Assembly: GCF_015207255.1 (NCBI RefSeq)
Contig: NZ_JADEXG010000025.1
Span: 1-64,000, forward strand
DNA length: 64,000 bases
Direction of reading: 5' to 3'
From: Vasconcelosia minhoensis LEGE 07310
Lineage (GTDB): Bacteria > Cyanobacteriota > Cyanobacteriia > Phormidesmidales > Phormidesmidaceae
Under the pieces are notes generated by a model that saw only the letters and a list, made by a program, of their open reading frames with translations, did not search any database and was not told where the DNA came from. Shown piece by piece: positions 1-8,111 of this stretch. Position 1 is the stretch's first letter. Each line of letters starts with the position of its first letter. A program made the translations under genes and the position numbers.

Positions 1-384
1 GTCGAATTGGGTGGGGCGGCTGACATGAGCGCGATCGCGAAATAAACTAACACTATCCAGCAGTTCGATAACGCCCAGAGCAGCAGTACTTTCAGGCTCA
101 GCAGGCAAAAATTCCAACAGGCTAAAGCCTACTATATCAAAATTTTCGCTGAGGCCAGCCAGCAGATCTCTGAGCCTTTCTTTAGTGATTCCACCAGGGG
201 TAGGACAAGCCACATGGGGAAATTCTTCAGGCTCGATCACGTCCAGGTCCAGATGGATGTAGAGCTGATTAAAACCAGCCCTTTTCAAAGCTGAAAATAG
301 CTGTTCATGCTCTCGATTGTTGACTGCTTTGGCTGAGACTACGGACAGGCCGTTTTGTCGAATGAAGTGGGATGCAGCACTCAT
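1..384 (-). pseudogene. Arginase/agmatinase-family C-terminal fragment, runs off left edge
   Basis: The minus-strand frame from an ATG at 384 to the window edge encodes the C-terminal half of a ureohydrolase (arginase, agmatinase, formiminoglutamase): the metal-binding signature HLDLDVIEP, then CPTPGG, then a GFSLLEF strand. Such enzymes use two manganese ions to hydrolyse guanidino groups. The family is normally near 290 residues or more, and its N-terminal half, with the GGDHS and DAHxD metal motifs, should lie just upstream. Instead there are in-frame TGA TGA stops at 421-426 and the divergent glk gene, and no arginase motif in any frame. No ribosome binding site precedes the ATG. I infer a 5'-truncated remnant. 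The 3' end is outside the window. Confidence 0.7.
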
Positions 385-563
385 CCAGGATGATAGCAGA
401 GGAGTACCGCGATCGCACTTTCATCAGAATTGTTAAAAAGCTGAGCACTGGCTAAGAAAGTTATGAAAAGCAAGGTGATAGTCTGGCTTGCCATTTAGAC
501 TAGGAAGAGAACCCGTAGAGCTAAAAAGCACAGTTATCAAAACGTTAATTCAAATTTAACCTT

Positions 564-1631
564 ATGTCTCACTTACTCGTCGGTGATATCGGCGGCACTA
601 AAACAATTTTGTGTTTGGTAGACGCGCCCCCTCAGCAAATCACTCGCAAAGACCAGTTTGAAGTTGTGTTTGAGCAGCGGTATGAAAGCCAAAAATTCTC
701 AGACCTTGTGCCGATGGTGCGTCAGTTTTTAGACCAGGCTAAGCAGGCAATCGGAACATCTTTCAATCTCGACAAGGCCTGCTTCGCGATCGCGGGTCCC
801 GTAGTCGATAACGCATCAGCGCTCACCAACCTAGACTGGCGGCTAGACGGTGACCGATTACAAAAAGCGCTTTCAATTTCGCAGGTGCAACTGGTCAATG
901 ACTTCATGGCCATTGGCTATGGGGCATTGGGGCTAGACTCAGCCGACCTGCATACCCTCCAGGCGGTCGAGCCGCAGCCCGGCGCGCCAATTGCGGCGAT
1001 TGGCGCGGGTACAGGTCTAGGAGAGTGCTTTATCGTCCCTCGGGGTGATGGCTATGCGGCCTACGCTTCAGAGGGCGGCCATGCCAGTTTCTCGCCCCTT
1101 TCTGAGCTTGAGTTTCAGCTCCGTCAGTATTTACTCGAGCAGAAAGCCAGCGATCGCGTTTCTATCGAGCGGGTCGTCTCCGGCCAGGGGATCATTGCCA
1201 TCTACCAGTTCCTGCGCGATTCTCATCAGCATTCGGAATCACCAGCAGTGGCTCAAGCGGTCCGCGAATGGGCGCAGTGCAGCTATCCCTGTGAAGGCGT
1301 CGATGACCCGGCTGCGGCGATCGCTGAAGCGGCTGCCGATGACAAGGATGAGCTTTCCCAGCGGACGATGCAGCTATTTGCCTCTGCCTATGGGGCCGAA
1401 GCCGGAGACCTAGCGCTAAAAATGCTGTCCTTCGGCGGCCTTTATATTGCCGGCGGGATTGCCGCCAAGAACGTCTCGCTACTGAGTTCAGGGGTCTTTA
1501 TGCAGGCTTTTAGGCAAAAGGGCCGCGTCAGCGGGCTATTGGAGAAAGTGCCCGTGCATATCGTTTTAGAGCCCAAGGCGGGGCTGATTGGGGCAGTGAT
1601 GCTGATGTCGTCACAGTATGGGGGCGACTAA
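564..1631 (+). CDS. glk: Glucokinase
   Basis: Cytoplasmic glucokinase of the bacterial Glk family (not ROK): phosphorylates glucose with ATP to glucose 6-phosphate. Visible motifs are the phosphate loop GDIGGTKT near residues 7-14, FAIAGPV, LVNDFMAIGYG with the catalytic Asp near residue 113, GAGTGLGE near 146-153 and SEGGHA near 170. At 355 residues it is slightly longer than the E. coli enzyme (about 320), as in other cyanobacteria. The ATG at 564 is the only start that keeps the phosphate loop near the N-terminus. It stands alone, divergent from the arginase fragment and convergent with the CMD operon, with a shared hairpin terminator between them. Confidence 0.95.
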   Translation: MSHLLVGDIGGTKTILCLVDAPPQQITRKDQFEVVFEQRYESQKFSDLVPMVRQFLDQAKQAIGTSFNLDKACFAIAGPVVDNASALTNLDWRLDGDRLQKALSISQVQLVNDFMAIGYGALGLDSADLHTLQAVEPQPGAPIAAIGAGTGLGECFIVPRGDGYAAYASEGGHASFSPLSELEFQLRQYLLEQKASDRVSIERVVSGQGIIAIYQFLRDSHQHSESPAVAQAVREWAQCSYPCEGVDDPAAAIAEAAADDKDELSQRTMQLFASAYGAEAGDLALKMLSFGGLYIAGGIAAKNVSLLSSGVFMQAFRQKGRVSGLLEKVPVHIVLEPKAGLIGAVMLMSSQYGGD

Positions 1632-1700
1632 ATCCCTTTCTCAACGAAGGGTTGCAAAACCACCTAGAATCTGTTCTGACAGAGATACTAGGGCAGAGAT

Positions 1701-1732
1701 CAAAGTCCTTCTCCCGAGGGAGAAGGACTTTG
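1701..1732. terminator. Perfect 15-bp hairpin between convergent glk and CMD genes
   Basis: Two 15-base arms (1701-1715 and 1718-1732) are exact reverse complements separated by two bases. The hairpin lies between the stop of glk (plus) and the stop of the CMD gene (minus), so it probably serves as a bidirectional terminator. There is no long T-run on either side. Confidence 0.75.
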
Positions 1733-1769
1733 GATGAGGACCGAGGCGGAGCAGTATCAGTGAGTTCAA

Positions 1770-2303
1770 CTACATCTCGATCTCAACCTCAAGCGAATCG
1801 AGAAACTTGTTAAAGCTGACAAAGGTCTCCATTACGCCGTAGGCTTCTACCAGCTCAGCATCAGAGACACCGGCCTGCTTCACCGCTTCAAATTCAGTAT
1901 TGGGAATATGGTTGGGGTCGCGGTTGACCTGACGCATCAGCTCGACCAGCTGAATTTCTTTGTCACTGAAGCCAACTTTCTCAAGCTTCCCTTTGCGGAT
2001 ATCCTGAAGCTCAGTCTCCGATAGCCCCATATCGAGCAATATTTGGGAATGGGCCGCAATACAGTATTCCGTACTGTTGTCCTGAGAGACGAGGAGGGCG
2101 ATGGTCTGCTTCAGCTTGCCAGACAGCTGTCCGGTCTCCATCGTCGCCTTCATCTTCTCCCAGTTGGCCCGCAGCAGCGGAGGGTAGTGGGCATAGGTCT
2201 TAAACAGGTTGGGCACCGCGCCAAACCCCTGCTCGATTTCAGCAAAAATATTCTGAACGTCCTGGGATACTTCGTCGCTGTTGAGCGCTTTTAGGTGTGG
2301 CAT
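1770..2303 (-). CDS. Carboxymuconolactone decarboxylase/AhpD-like protein
   Basis: A 177-residue all-helical protein of the CMD/AhpD superfamily, which includes peroxidase-like thiol proteins. The core ALLVSQDNSTEYCIAAHS (around residues 68-85) occupies the place of the family motif CxxCxxxH. Cys and His are kept, but the first Cys is Thr, so a classic AhpD disulfide cannot form. The start at 2303 has a good ribosome binding site (AAGGAG, about 8 bases upstream). It is the last gene of a leftward operon, 39 bases after the NAD(P)H dehydrogenase, which suggests a redox role. The substrate cannot be told from sequence. Confidence 0.85.
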   Translation of the reverse strand: MPHLKALNSDEVSQDVQNIFAEIEQGFGAVPNLFKTYAHYPPLLRANWEKMKATMETGQLSGKLKQTIALLVSQDNSTEYCIAAHSQILLDMGLSETELQDIRKGKLEKVGFSDKEIQLVELMRQVNRDPNHIPNTEFEAVKQAGVSDAELVEAYGVMETFVSFNKFLDSLEVEIEM

Positions 2304-2342
2304 ATGATGGTCTCCTTAGTATCTGTATATCTGTTGAAATTG

Positions 2343-3692
2343 CTAGACTGACTTCTCGTCGCTCCCCAATGCGTGAACTACTTTGCGAGCGACAGCTGCT
2401 GCAACAATGGCCCCGGCCACCCATTGGACGACTTTTCCAGGGTCCTGCGGTTCTAAATAGCGGTCTACAACCGCATCGTTAAACCACTTCATCTCCGCCT
2501 GCAGATTGTGGATAGGACTGGGCAGCCGACTCAGGTAGGTGGCCTGACGAATTAAATGGGCAATTTCTCCATCCACCTCGACTCTGTCATCGATGTTGGC
2601 GGCTGCCGCTTCTAGACCCAATTTCATTAGCGTGCCTCGGATGGCAGCATCAGCGGGCTGGAGCTGCCGGCCTTCGACCAGCGCTTGCAGGTTTTGAGCG
2701 ATCGCAAGCCCCTGCTGATGCGCCACCTGAGCCGTAGGCGGCAGCGACTCGCCTTCGACAGTAGCACAGTCGCCGCCCGCAAACACCTCTGGAAATTCGG
2801 GCAGCTGCATTGTCGGTGTGACGATCAGTCTCCCTTTGCGATCGCGGTGCTGCTCAGCAATCGGCAGGTCTTTGACCAGCGGATGGGCTGCCGTCCCCGC
2901 TGTCCAAACGGCAGTTGCAGCGGGGATAGTGGCGGTCTGCCCTGCCTGCTGATAGTCCACCGCCTTGGGTCGGACTGCCGTTGCCGCTGCCTCCGTGATC
3001 ACCTCGACCGCTCGCCGCTGTAGCTGCTGCTCTGCCGTCTCTCGCAGGGGATCGTTGATATCGCCCTTGAGAATCTGTGCCCCGCGGCTCAATAGCACAA
3101 TTCGGACTTCTTGGGGGTCGCCACCCAGCTCTTCAAACCAGTTGGGGACCAGGTCGGCGAGAGTCGCTGCGAGTTCAACCCCGGTCGGACCGCCGCCAAT
3201 TATCACAAAGGTCAGCAGCAGCCGCCGCCGATCGGGATTGGCCGATTGCCTCGCCTGATCCAAACAGGTGCGGATTTTCCGGTCGAGCGCGATCGCGTCG
3301 TCGCTGTCTCGAAACGCGATCGCGTATTCGCTAGCGCCTTCAACCCCGAAATAGCCGGTTACGCTTCCCAGGGCAATCACTAAGTGACTGTAGGGGCAGA
3401 CCCTGCCTGAGTGAAGGCGAACCTGACGGTCGCTTAAGTCGATCGCCGCCACCGTATCCTGTACAAAGCGGACGCCGCTACTCCCGAGCAGCTCCTCAAA
3501 GCGAGGCATCACCTGCTGCTGGTCCATTTGCTCGCTGAAATAGTCGTACAGCAAAGGACGAAACCGAAAGCGGGCTTCTCGATCAACCAAAATCACTGAA
3601 TGGGGGTGATGATTCCGCCGCAGCTTGAGGGCGGCGTATAGCCCCGTAAAGCCACCGCCGAGAATCACGGTTTGCTGAATTAAGCGATCCAT
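2343..3692 (-). CDS. Type 2 NAD(P)H dehydrogenase (NDH-2-like)
   Basis: A 449-residue flavoprotein of the pyridine nucleotide-disulfide oxidoreductase superfamily that resembles cyanobacterial Ndb enzymes, which pass electrons from NAD(P)H to quinones without pumping protons. Two dinucleotide folds are visible: ILGGGFTGLYAA at residues 10-21 for FAD and IIGGGPTGVELAA near 163-175 for NAD(P)H, plus FAGGDCA near 310 in the FAD-binding C-terminal part. The tail (about 405-449) has a hydrophobic stretch, WVAGAIVAAAVARKVV, that could anchor it to a membrane. Start has AGGA 5-6 bases upstream. It is the middle gene of a three-gene operon, 27 bases after the membrane-protein gene. Confidence 0.88.
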   Translation of the reverse strand: MDRLIQQTVILGGGFTGLYAALKLRRNHHPHSVILVDREARFRFRPLLYDYFSEQMDQQQVMPRFEELLGSSGVRFVQDTVAAIDLSDRQVRLHSGRVCPYSHLVIALGSVTGYFGVEGASEYAIAFRDSDDAIALDRKIRTCLDQARQSANPDRRRLLLTFVIIGGGPTGVELAATLADLVPNWFEELGGDPQEVRIVLLSRGAQILKGDINDPLRETAEQQLQRRAVEVITEAAATAVRPKAVDYQQAGQTATIPAATAVWTAGTAAHPLVKDLPIAEQHRDRKGRLIVTPTMQLPEFPEVFAGGDCATVEGESLPPTAQVAHQQGLAIAQNLQALVEGRQLQPADAAIRGTLMKLGLEAAAANIDDRVEVDGEIAHLIRQATYLSRLPSPIHNLQAEMKWFNDAVVDRYLEPQDPGKVVQWVAGAIVAAAVARKVVHALGSDEKSV

Positions 3693-3719
3693 AATGTCCT
3701 GAAAACGACTGATATCGTC

Positions 3720-4232
3720 TTAATGGCTGGCCAGATTCTCGCTCTGATCTGGATCGGCTCCCGACCTTTCCGTCCAGTCGATCCAGACCTGATCCATCCA
3801 GCCGACAATCAGGCCGTAAATGGCGTGCAGCACCAGCGTAATGAGCACATACATGCCTGCTGGCCCAATGTACAGCGGAGAAGTCGGCGGCAGTTGATGA
3901 TTGAGGCCGCCTGCACCAAAGAAGCCCCAGCCAATAATCGGCGAGTAAATCACCATCAGAATCAGCCACAGCACCAATGCCAGGCCAATGCCCTTGAGAA
4001 TATTGGTGCGGCGACCAAAAAGGGCGACTAGCAGGACAGAACCCAAAGCCGCATAGGCAAAGTGAAGCAGTCCTGCCAGAGGTGGAGACTGGATGCCGGT
4101 CGTGGCGGCTAAAAATGCCGCCGACGGAGGCACATTAATCGGAGCCATACCGGTTTTTGTGCCAACAGCCAATACAATAAACATCACTAAGCCAGCGACT
4201 AAACCCGCTACGATTGCTTTGACCCATTTCAT
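3720..4232 (-). CDS. Four-helix membrane protein of unknown function
   Basis: A 170-residue integral membrane protein, not recognised as a named family. About four membrane segments are visible: residues 5-25, 55-75, 85-107 and 125-147. The last 20 residues are polar and acidic. The ATG at 4232 has AAGGGAA about 8 bases upstream. It is the first gene of the leftward operon with NDH-2 and the CMD protein, so it may sit beside a quinone-linked oxidoreductase, but that is inference from position only. Confidence 0.8.
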   Translation of the reverse strand: MKWVKAIVAGLVAGLVMFIVLAVGTKTGMAPINVPPSAAFLAATTGIQSPPLAGLLHFAYAALGSVLLVALFGRRTNILKGIGLALVLWLILMVIYSPIIGWGFFGAGGLNHQLPPTSPLYIGPAGMYVLITLVLHAIYGLIVGWMDQVWIDWTERSGADPDQSENLASH

Positions 4233-4709
4233 GATTAAATTCCCTTCTTAATTGACAATAACAAAACGCGACTCCATAGTCTCAGATCGGCAACAGTCTC
4301 AGATCGGTAAGACACGAGGACCCTAAGCGCTGAATCTGAATGCACTCATACGCGCCCGAGCAAGCAGCAGCGTGGCATTCGCCACTTTCCAAACAGATTC
4401 TAATTTTTTTCTCGCTTTGATTGCCTTCATCTAAAACGCTATCAATCCATTCAATTTTCTTGTTCTTCTACTCACCTAACTGATTTAGCTGTTATCTTCG
4501 AGACTATCCTAAATGTTCTACAAAAGCCTGAATTTTTCATGAGAATTTTCAATAGAGCAGCGAACCAAGTCCATTTAGTTTCAATAGATTTACTCGCATC
4601 TATCTAAGGTCGAATGATCAACGCTCTATCTCCGTATTAAGGTTGATTTATCGCTGTGAACGATGCTTATTCAAATACCCATAACGGCCCTTTAGTAACA
4701 ATAATTTAC
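4233..4709. other. Spacer of 477 bp: promoter region of the leftward operon, no gene
   Basis: AT-richer than its surroundings. It holds the upstream region of the membrane protein-NDH-2-CMD operon and, at its right, the 3' flank of the glycosyltransferase. Apart from a 17-bp tandem duplication near 4278-4311 I see no gene or RNA. An open frame on the plus strand from 4656 is mostly antisense to the glycosyltransferase and looks like a shadow. Confidence 0.6.
4278..4311. repeat. 17-bp tandem repeat (x2) upstream of operon start
   Basis: Two adjacent 17-base copies (4278-4294 and 4295-4311) match at 15 of 17 positions and share AGTCTCAGATCGG. They lie 46-79 bases upstream of the ATG at 4232, within or just upstream of the expected promoter. 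Could be a duplicated regulator site; nothing identifies the regulator. Confidence 0.6.
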
Positions 4710-5681
4710 TTATCGCTTCAGTTTGTTGATTGCTCGCCTGAGGGTAAGATGCAGGATTCGCCCAGCGGTAAGGTCTGGAATATCAGAGACATAGTTAGGG
4801 CAATGGTCAAAAAAGTGGTTGAGTTCCGTCAAGATTATGCGCAGACGGGGAACAAGCTGGGCCGGGCGATAGGGTGCAAAGAGATCTTTGGGGAGACTGC
4901 TGGGCTGCCAGCTTTGAACCGCTTGGAGAATTCGCTCGACGTCGTAGCCGCTAGCATAGCCGGCAATCTTATGACAGTTGAAGCCGGGGTCGAGATAGTC
5001 CGCTAGGGCGTGGTTAACGCTAGAGAAGACCTGGCAGCCGCAGGCCATCGCTTCCATCGGCGGTAGGCCAAAGCCTTCAGTGAGGCCAAAGCGGCCCCAG
5101 TATTCTGCCGAATCATAGAGATAGACTTTGGCCCGGTTGAACAGGCCCGCGAGGTCATCAACGTAGCTATCGATTAGGGTCACCTGGCAGCGCGATCGCA
5201 GTTCCGGCACCAGCTGATTGAGCAAATACTCCGACGACTTGCGGGCCTGCACTACCACGTCGATATCTCGGGGCAGGTTGCGATCGCAAAACTCAGCTGA
5301 AATTTCATTGGGAAAATAATAGATCAGCGAGCCCAGCGCCTGCTGGCCCCAGTAGCCCATGGTATTGCGGCTGACCGTGATGATCGGCACGCTGGCCGGA
5401 ACAGAGAAGCCATAGCCCGCGCTGTGGGCATGGTAGACCACATTGTGATGGCGCAGGCGGCGCAGCAGCTTGGGCAGGTCGAAGCCCCAGCTGACGATAA
5501 AAATTGCGCGCTCTGCCAGCACATCATCCAGAAACAGCGTGTCTTTTTCCCGCTGCCGGTAAGTCACCACCGCCGCCTCGCAGACCTGCTGCGCTAGCGC
5601 CAGCGTTCGCAGTTCGGCCCCAAGCCCACCGCCACGATACTTCTGGGTGGTGCCTGGCAGCAGAAAGAACAGTTTTCGCAT
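4710..5681 (-). CDS. GT4-like glycosyltransferase
   Basis: A 323-residue protein with features of GT-B fold, family 4 glycosyltransferases, which move sugars from nucleotide-sugar donors. The donor-binding C-terminal half has GLTEGFGLPPMEAMACGCQV near residues 200-220, including the conserved E-x7-E pair. The N-terminal half has the glycine-rich GGGLGAELR and YHAHSAGYGF. It is shorter than typical GT4 enzymes (350-400). The C-terminal tail is basic (RRAINKLKR). It stands alone with no polysaccharide genes next to it, so the acceptor is unknown. Confidence 0.8.
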   Translation of the reverse strand: MRKLFFLLPGTTQKYRGGGLGAELRTLALAQQVCEAAVVTYRQREKDTLFLDDVLAERAIFIVSWGFDLPKLLRRLRHHNVVYHAHSAGYGFSVPASVPIITVSRNTMGYWGQQALGSLIYYFPNEISAEFCDRNLPRDIDVVVQARKSSEYLLNQLVPELRSRCQVTLIDSYVDDLAGLFNRAKVYLYDSAEYWGRFGLTEGFGLPPMEAMACGCQVFSSVNHALADYLDPGFNCHKIAGYASGYDVERILQAVQSWQPSSLPKDLFAPYRPAQLVPRLRIILTELNHFFDHCPNYVSDIPDLTAGRILHLTLRRAINKLKR

Positions 5682-5745
5682 GGCTCTACGGGAATTGCGT
5701 CATCCAGCCTGGATCATCGCAGATTGGGCCGCCCCTACGACAGTC

Positions 5746-6651
5746 CTACCCAACCAATTTTTGCTGCCGACCATAGACCGCTTTGAAGGTGTCTAAAAAG
5801 GCAAAGGCAGAGGGCGTCAGCAGCCCATCCCTGAGCCAGGATGCGCCTAGCCAGCGAGTTAGGACAAAGGGCAGATGCACCCAGCGCACCCCCGGCGGAA
5901 TCGGCTGCGCCGCCAGCATTGGCAGGATACCAATGCCCAATCCCTGTTCTACCATGCTCATCGTGGTTGAGTCGTTACGAATTTGATAGGCCACCTCGAC
6001 CGGCGGGACGGCTCGCTGTAGGGCTTGGTAAATGCTTTTGGAGCAGCTGCCGTGGGTCGAGGTGATAATTGGGTGCTTTTGCAGATCTTCCCAGGTTAGC
6101 CGTGAAGTCTTGAGTCCAAAGTTTGATGGCAGCAAGGCAACGTACTTGTCCTCCAGCATCGGCAAGGTTTCAAAAGATTCGCCTTCGAGCAGCTCGGCGA
6201 TGCAGAAATCGGCCTTGCCATCGGCCAGGCACTGGTGAAATTCATCGACTTCGTCCAGCTCCAGAATCGACACCTGAATGCTGGGGTAGCGGCTGTGAAG
6301 CTTCGCGATCGCGCCCGGCAGCAGATGGCTGGCCGTACTCCGAAAGGCCGCAATCCTAACCACACCGCCGTCTACACCCCGAGCCTGGACGGCCTCTCGG
6401 CCCATCGACTCCAATAGCGCGAGCACCTGCTGTGCCTGGGAGACAATCCGCTCGCCCACCGGTGTCACCGTCGCGCCGTGACGGCCCCGGTTGAGCAATA
6501 CCACGCCCAGCTCGGCTTCCAACGCGGCGATGCTGTGGCTGACGGTAGACTGGCTCAAATCTAGCGCTAGTGCTCCCTCGCTGAAGTTGCCCGCCGCCGC
6601 AACGGCAACCAACGCCCTGAGCTGAGCAATCTTGATCTTAGAAGGCATCAT
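5746..6651 (-). CDS. LysR-family transcriptional regulator
   Basis: A 301-residue LysR-type regulator. The N-terminal winged helix-turn-helix (about residues 8-65) includes LRALVAVAAAGNFSEGALAL, LSQSTVSHSIAALE and LGVVLLNRG. The effector-binding periplasmic-binding-like domain follows from about 92 to 295. Two ATG codons in tandem (6651 and 6648) can start it. The gene is divergent from the 100-residue gene at 6842, and a palindrome, CATAG-ACC-CTATG, in the shared spacer is a plausible autoregulatory site. The ligand is not evident. Confidence 0.92.
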   Translation of the reverse strand: MMPSKIKIAQLRALVAVAAAGNFSEGALALDLSQSTVSHSIAALEAELGVVLLNRGRHGATVTPVGERIVSQAQQVLALLESMGREAVQARGVDGGVVRIAAFRSTASHLLPGAIAKLHSRYPSIQVSILELDEVDEFHQCLADGKADFCIAELLEGESFETLPMLEDKYVALLPSNFGLKTSRLTWEDLQKHPIITSTHGSCSKSIYQALQRAVPPVEVAYQIRNDSTTMSMVEQGLGIGILPMLAAQPIPPGVRWVHLPFVLTRWLGASWLRDGLLTPSAFAFLDTFKAVYGRQQKLVG

Positions 6652-6719
6652 GCGATCGCGAAGGAAACTCCCATTTTCAGGCTATCGCAAACTTCTCAGC
6701 CGGGAGCATCGATTTTTCC

Positions 6720-6732
6720 CATAGACCCTATG
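6720..6732. promoter_or_regulatory. Palindrome CATAG-N3-CTATG, candidate LysR operator
   Basis: A perfect 5-bp inverted repeat with a 3-base spacer in the 190-bp spacer between the divergent LysR gene (start 6651) and the gene at 6842. LysR regulators typically bind short interrupted palindromes upstream of their own gene. The assignment rests on position and symmetry only. Confidence 0.4.
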
Positions 6733-6841
6733 CAGGGAATGCTTTGCCGGTCTCAGACCCGGTTTCTACAGTGGTAACTGTTCAGCAATTCGCTGACATT
6801 CCCACTTTTTTTACCCGCTATTTTCCTCAGGAGGAGGCGCT

Positions 6842-7144
6842 ATGGAAAGCTATTCCCACCCTTCGAACTGTCAGATTGAACTACAGCGCCGTCAGCTAGA
6901 GCAGCTCTGGCAAACGCCCTCGGCAGCGCCTGCCCAACCTTGGCAGGTCCTACGCCGCTTGGGTGCCTGGCTGGTCAAAGCCTTGACAACTAGCAATGAG
7001 TTACGCATCTGGGTCAGTAAATCTAGCAGTGGCGTCCTCTGGCATGCCTACGATCCGGTTACCCGGCAAAGTCGCCAGTTTACTTCAGAACATGAGCTTC
7101 GCAGCTGGATCGACCAGCGCTACTACCAGCACTATACTCAGTAA
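6842..7144 (+). CDS. Conserved hypothetical cyanobacterial protein, 100 aa
   Basis: A 100-residue soluble protein without a domain I can name. It has an N-terminal amphipathic, Gln/Leu-rich helix (CQIELQRRQLEQLWQ), then a Trp- and Tyr-rich half resembling a small beta sheet (ELRIWVSKS, WHAYDPVTR) and a final helix, SEHELRSWIDQRYYQHY. The ATG has a very strong ribosome binding site (GGAGGAGG about 4-6 bases upstream). It is divergent from the LysR gene, so it may be that regulator's target. Confidence 0.8.
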   Translation: MESYSHPSNCQIELQRRQLEQLWQTPSAAPAQPWQVLRRLGAWLVKALTTSNELRIWVSKSSSGVLWHAYDPVTRQSRQFTSEHELRSWIDQRYYQHYTQ

Positions 7145-7276
7145 TCCAGCTCTCATGCTCAACCCCTGGAGCGCGGTCACCCTGCACTCCTTATTTATGG
7201 GATTTATGGGCTCTGATTCGGCCAGCCTAAATTGCCGGTATGATGAGGCTGGATAGCGGTGAGCGTGAGGACCCCT

Positions 7277-7459
7277 ATGTTTGGTTTAGGATTGCCCGAA
7301 ATTGCAATTATCGGCGTGATTGCCGTGCTGGTCTTTGGCCCTAAGAAAATTCCCGAGCTGGGCGGCGCGCTGGGGAAGACGCTGCGTGAGTTTAAGGCCG
7401 GGATGGAAGCGGGGGATGAGGATGAGACGGATTATTTGGAAGAGGGGGAGGATGAGTGA
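7277..7459 (+). CDS. tatA: Twin-arginine translocase TatA/TatE subunit
   Basis: A 60-residue Tat pore-forming subunit that carries folded proteins across the thylakoid or plasma membrane. The sequence MFGLGLPEIAIIGVIAVLVF forms the short N-terminal membrane helix, followed by the hinge GPKKIPELG and the amphipathic helix ALGKTLREFKAGM, then an acidic tail. The frame is open 18 bases further upstream from a GTG, but the ATG at 7277 gives the canonical MFGLG start and has GAGG 6-7 bases upstream. No tatC lies in the window. Confidence 0.95.
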   Translation: MFGLGLPEIAIIGVIAVLVFGPKKIPELGGALGKTLREFKAGMEAGDEDETDYLEEGEDE

Positions 7460-7567
7460 TGGGGTGATCGGGTGATGGAGTCGCGTTGCCTTGGGTGTTG
7501 CGCGTTTGATTGCTAGGCGGGCTCCTGGCCATGCTCCTTCTATCCAGTTATTCAGAAAAGCTTGATT

Positions 7568-7825
7568 CTATCGGCTAAGCTGTTCAATTTGTTCGATTGC
7601 GGTTCGAGCTTTACTCATAGTAATCTCTGTCGAGTCAGTTACCTGAATAAAGGCAATCTCCGGACGCTTAGCCATCGCCTCTACCAGGGCCTGAGGGGGG
7701 CGACCTACGAGAGTCGCTTCCTTGAATCTTTCCACTAGCTCCTCCGTGCTGAGGTGATCGAAATGGTTGGCAACCGTCTGATAAGAAGTCTCCTTTCGCA
7801 GCTCTGAGAGCGTTCTAGCCTCCAT
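7568..7825 (-). CDS. Hypothetical protein, 85 aa, beside a toxin remnant
   Basis: An 85-residue soluble protein rich in charged helices, not recognised. Its end, ITMSKARTAIEQIEQLSR, is predicted helical. The frame is open further upstream to 7960, but the ATG at 7825 is preceded by AGAGG at a spacing of 7 bases, while the upstream part looks non-coding, so I chose the short form. A truncated PIN-domain start lies immediately upstream on the same strand. The gene could be what is left of a toxin-antitoxin neighbourhood, but nothing in the protein itself proves an antitoxin. Confidence 0.55.
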   Translation of the reverse strand: MEARTLSELRKETSYQTVANHFDHLSTEELVERFKEATLVGRPPQALVEAMAKRPEIAFIQVTDSTEITMSKARTAIEQIEQLSR

Positions 7826-7956
7826 TGATATCCTCTGCCAGCATGACCGATAAAGGTATGTATAGGAATCTACCTGGCAAAGAGGCTGATATGACAGCGT
7901 GAGGTAGCGGCTGAGCCAACTTGGAGCATCGTGCCGGATTGACATATACCCGTGAT

Positions 7957-8031
7957 TCATATCATCAGCCCGCTACGCGCAAACGATTGACCTTCGTTTA
8001 GCAGTGCTACAATCGCATTTGCGTCTAACAT
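7957..8031 (-). pseudogene. N-terminal remnant of a PIN-domain (VapC-like) toxin
   Basis: An ATG at 8031 opens a 24-codon frame starting MLDANAIVALLNEG, which is the first strand and helix of PIN-domain ribonucleases (VapC toxins), including the first acidic catalytic residue and the following Asn. The frame ends at TGA 7957 after ARSGLMI, far short of the usual 125-140 residues, and no later PIN acidic motifs follow in any frame. I call it a dead toxin fragment. The match covers only about 14 residues, so some doubt remains. Confidence 0.5.
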
Positions 8032-8111
8032 ATAGCGGCTACCACAGATCAGTCATACTGTCTTTTGAACATGGTAACGCTTCCAATTGATCAAGCGCTG
8101 GGGTAGCCGCT

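Noticed and set aside
4656-5006. A 116-codon plus-strand frame over the end of the glycosyltransferase
   Set aside because: Mostly antisense to a convincing glycosyltransferase gene, with no ribosome site and no family features.
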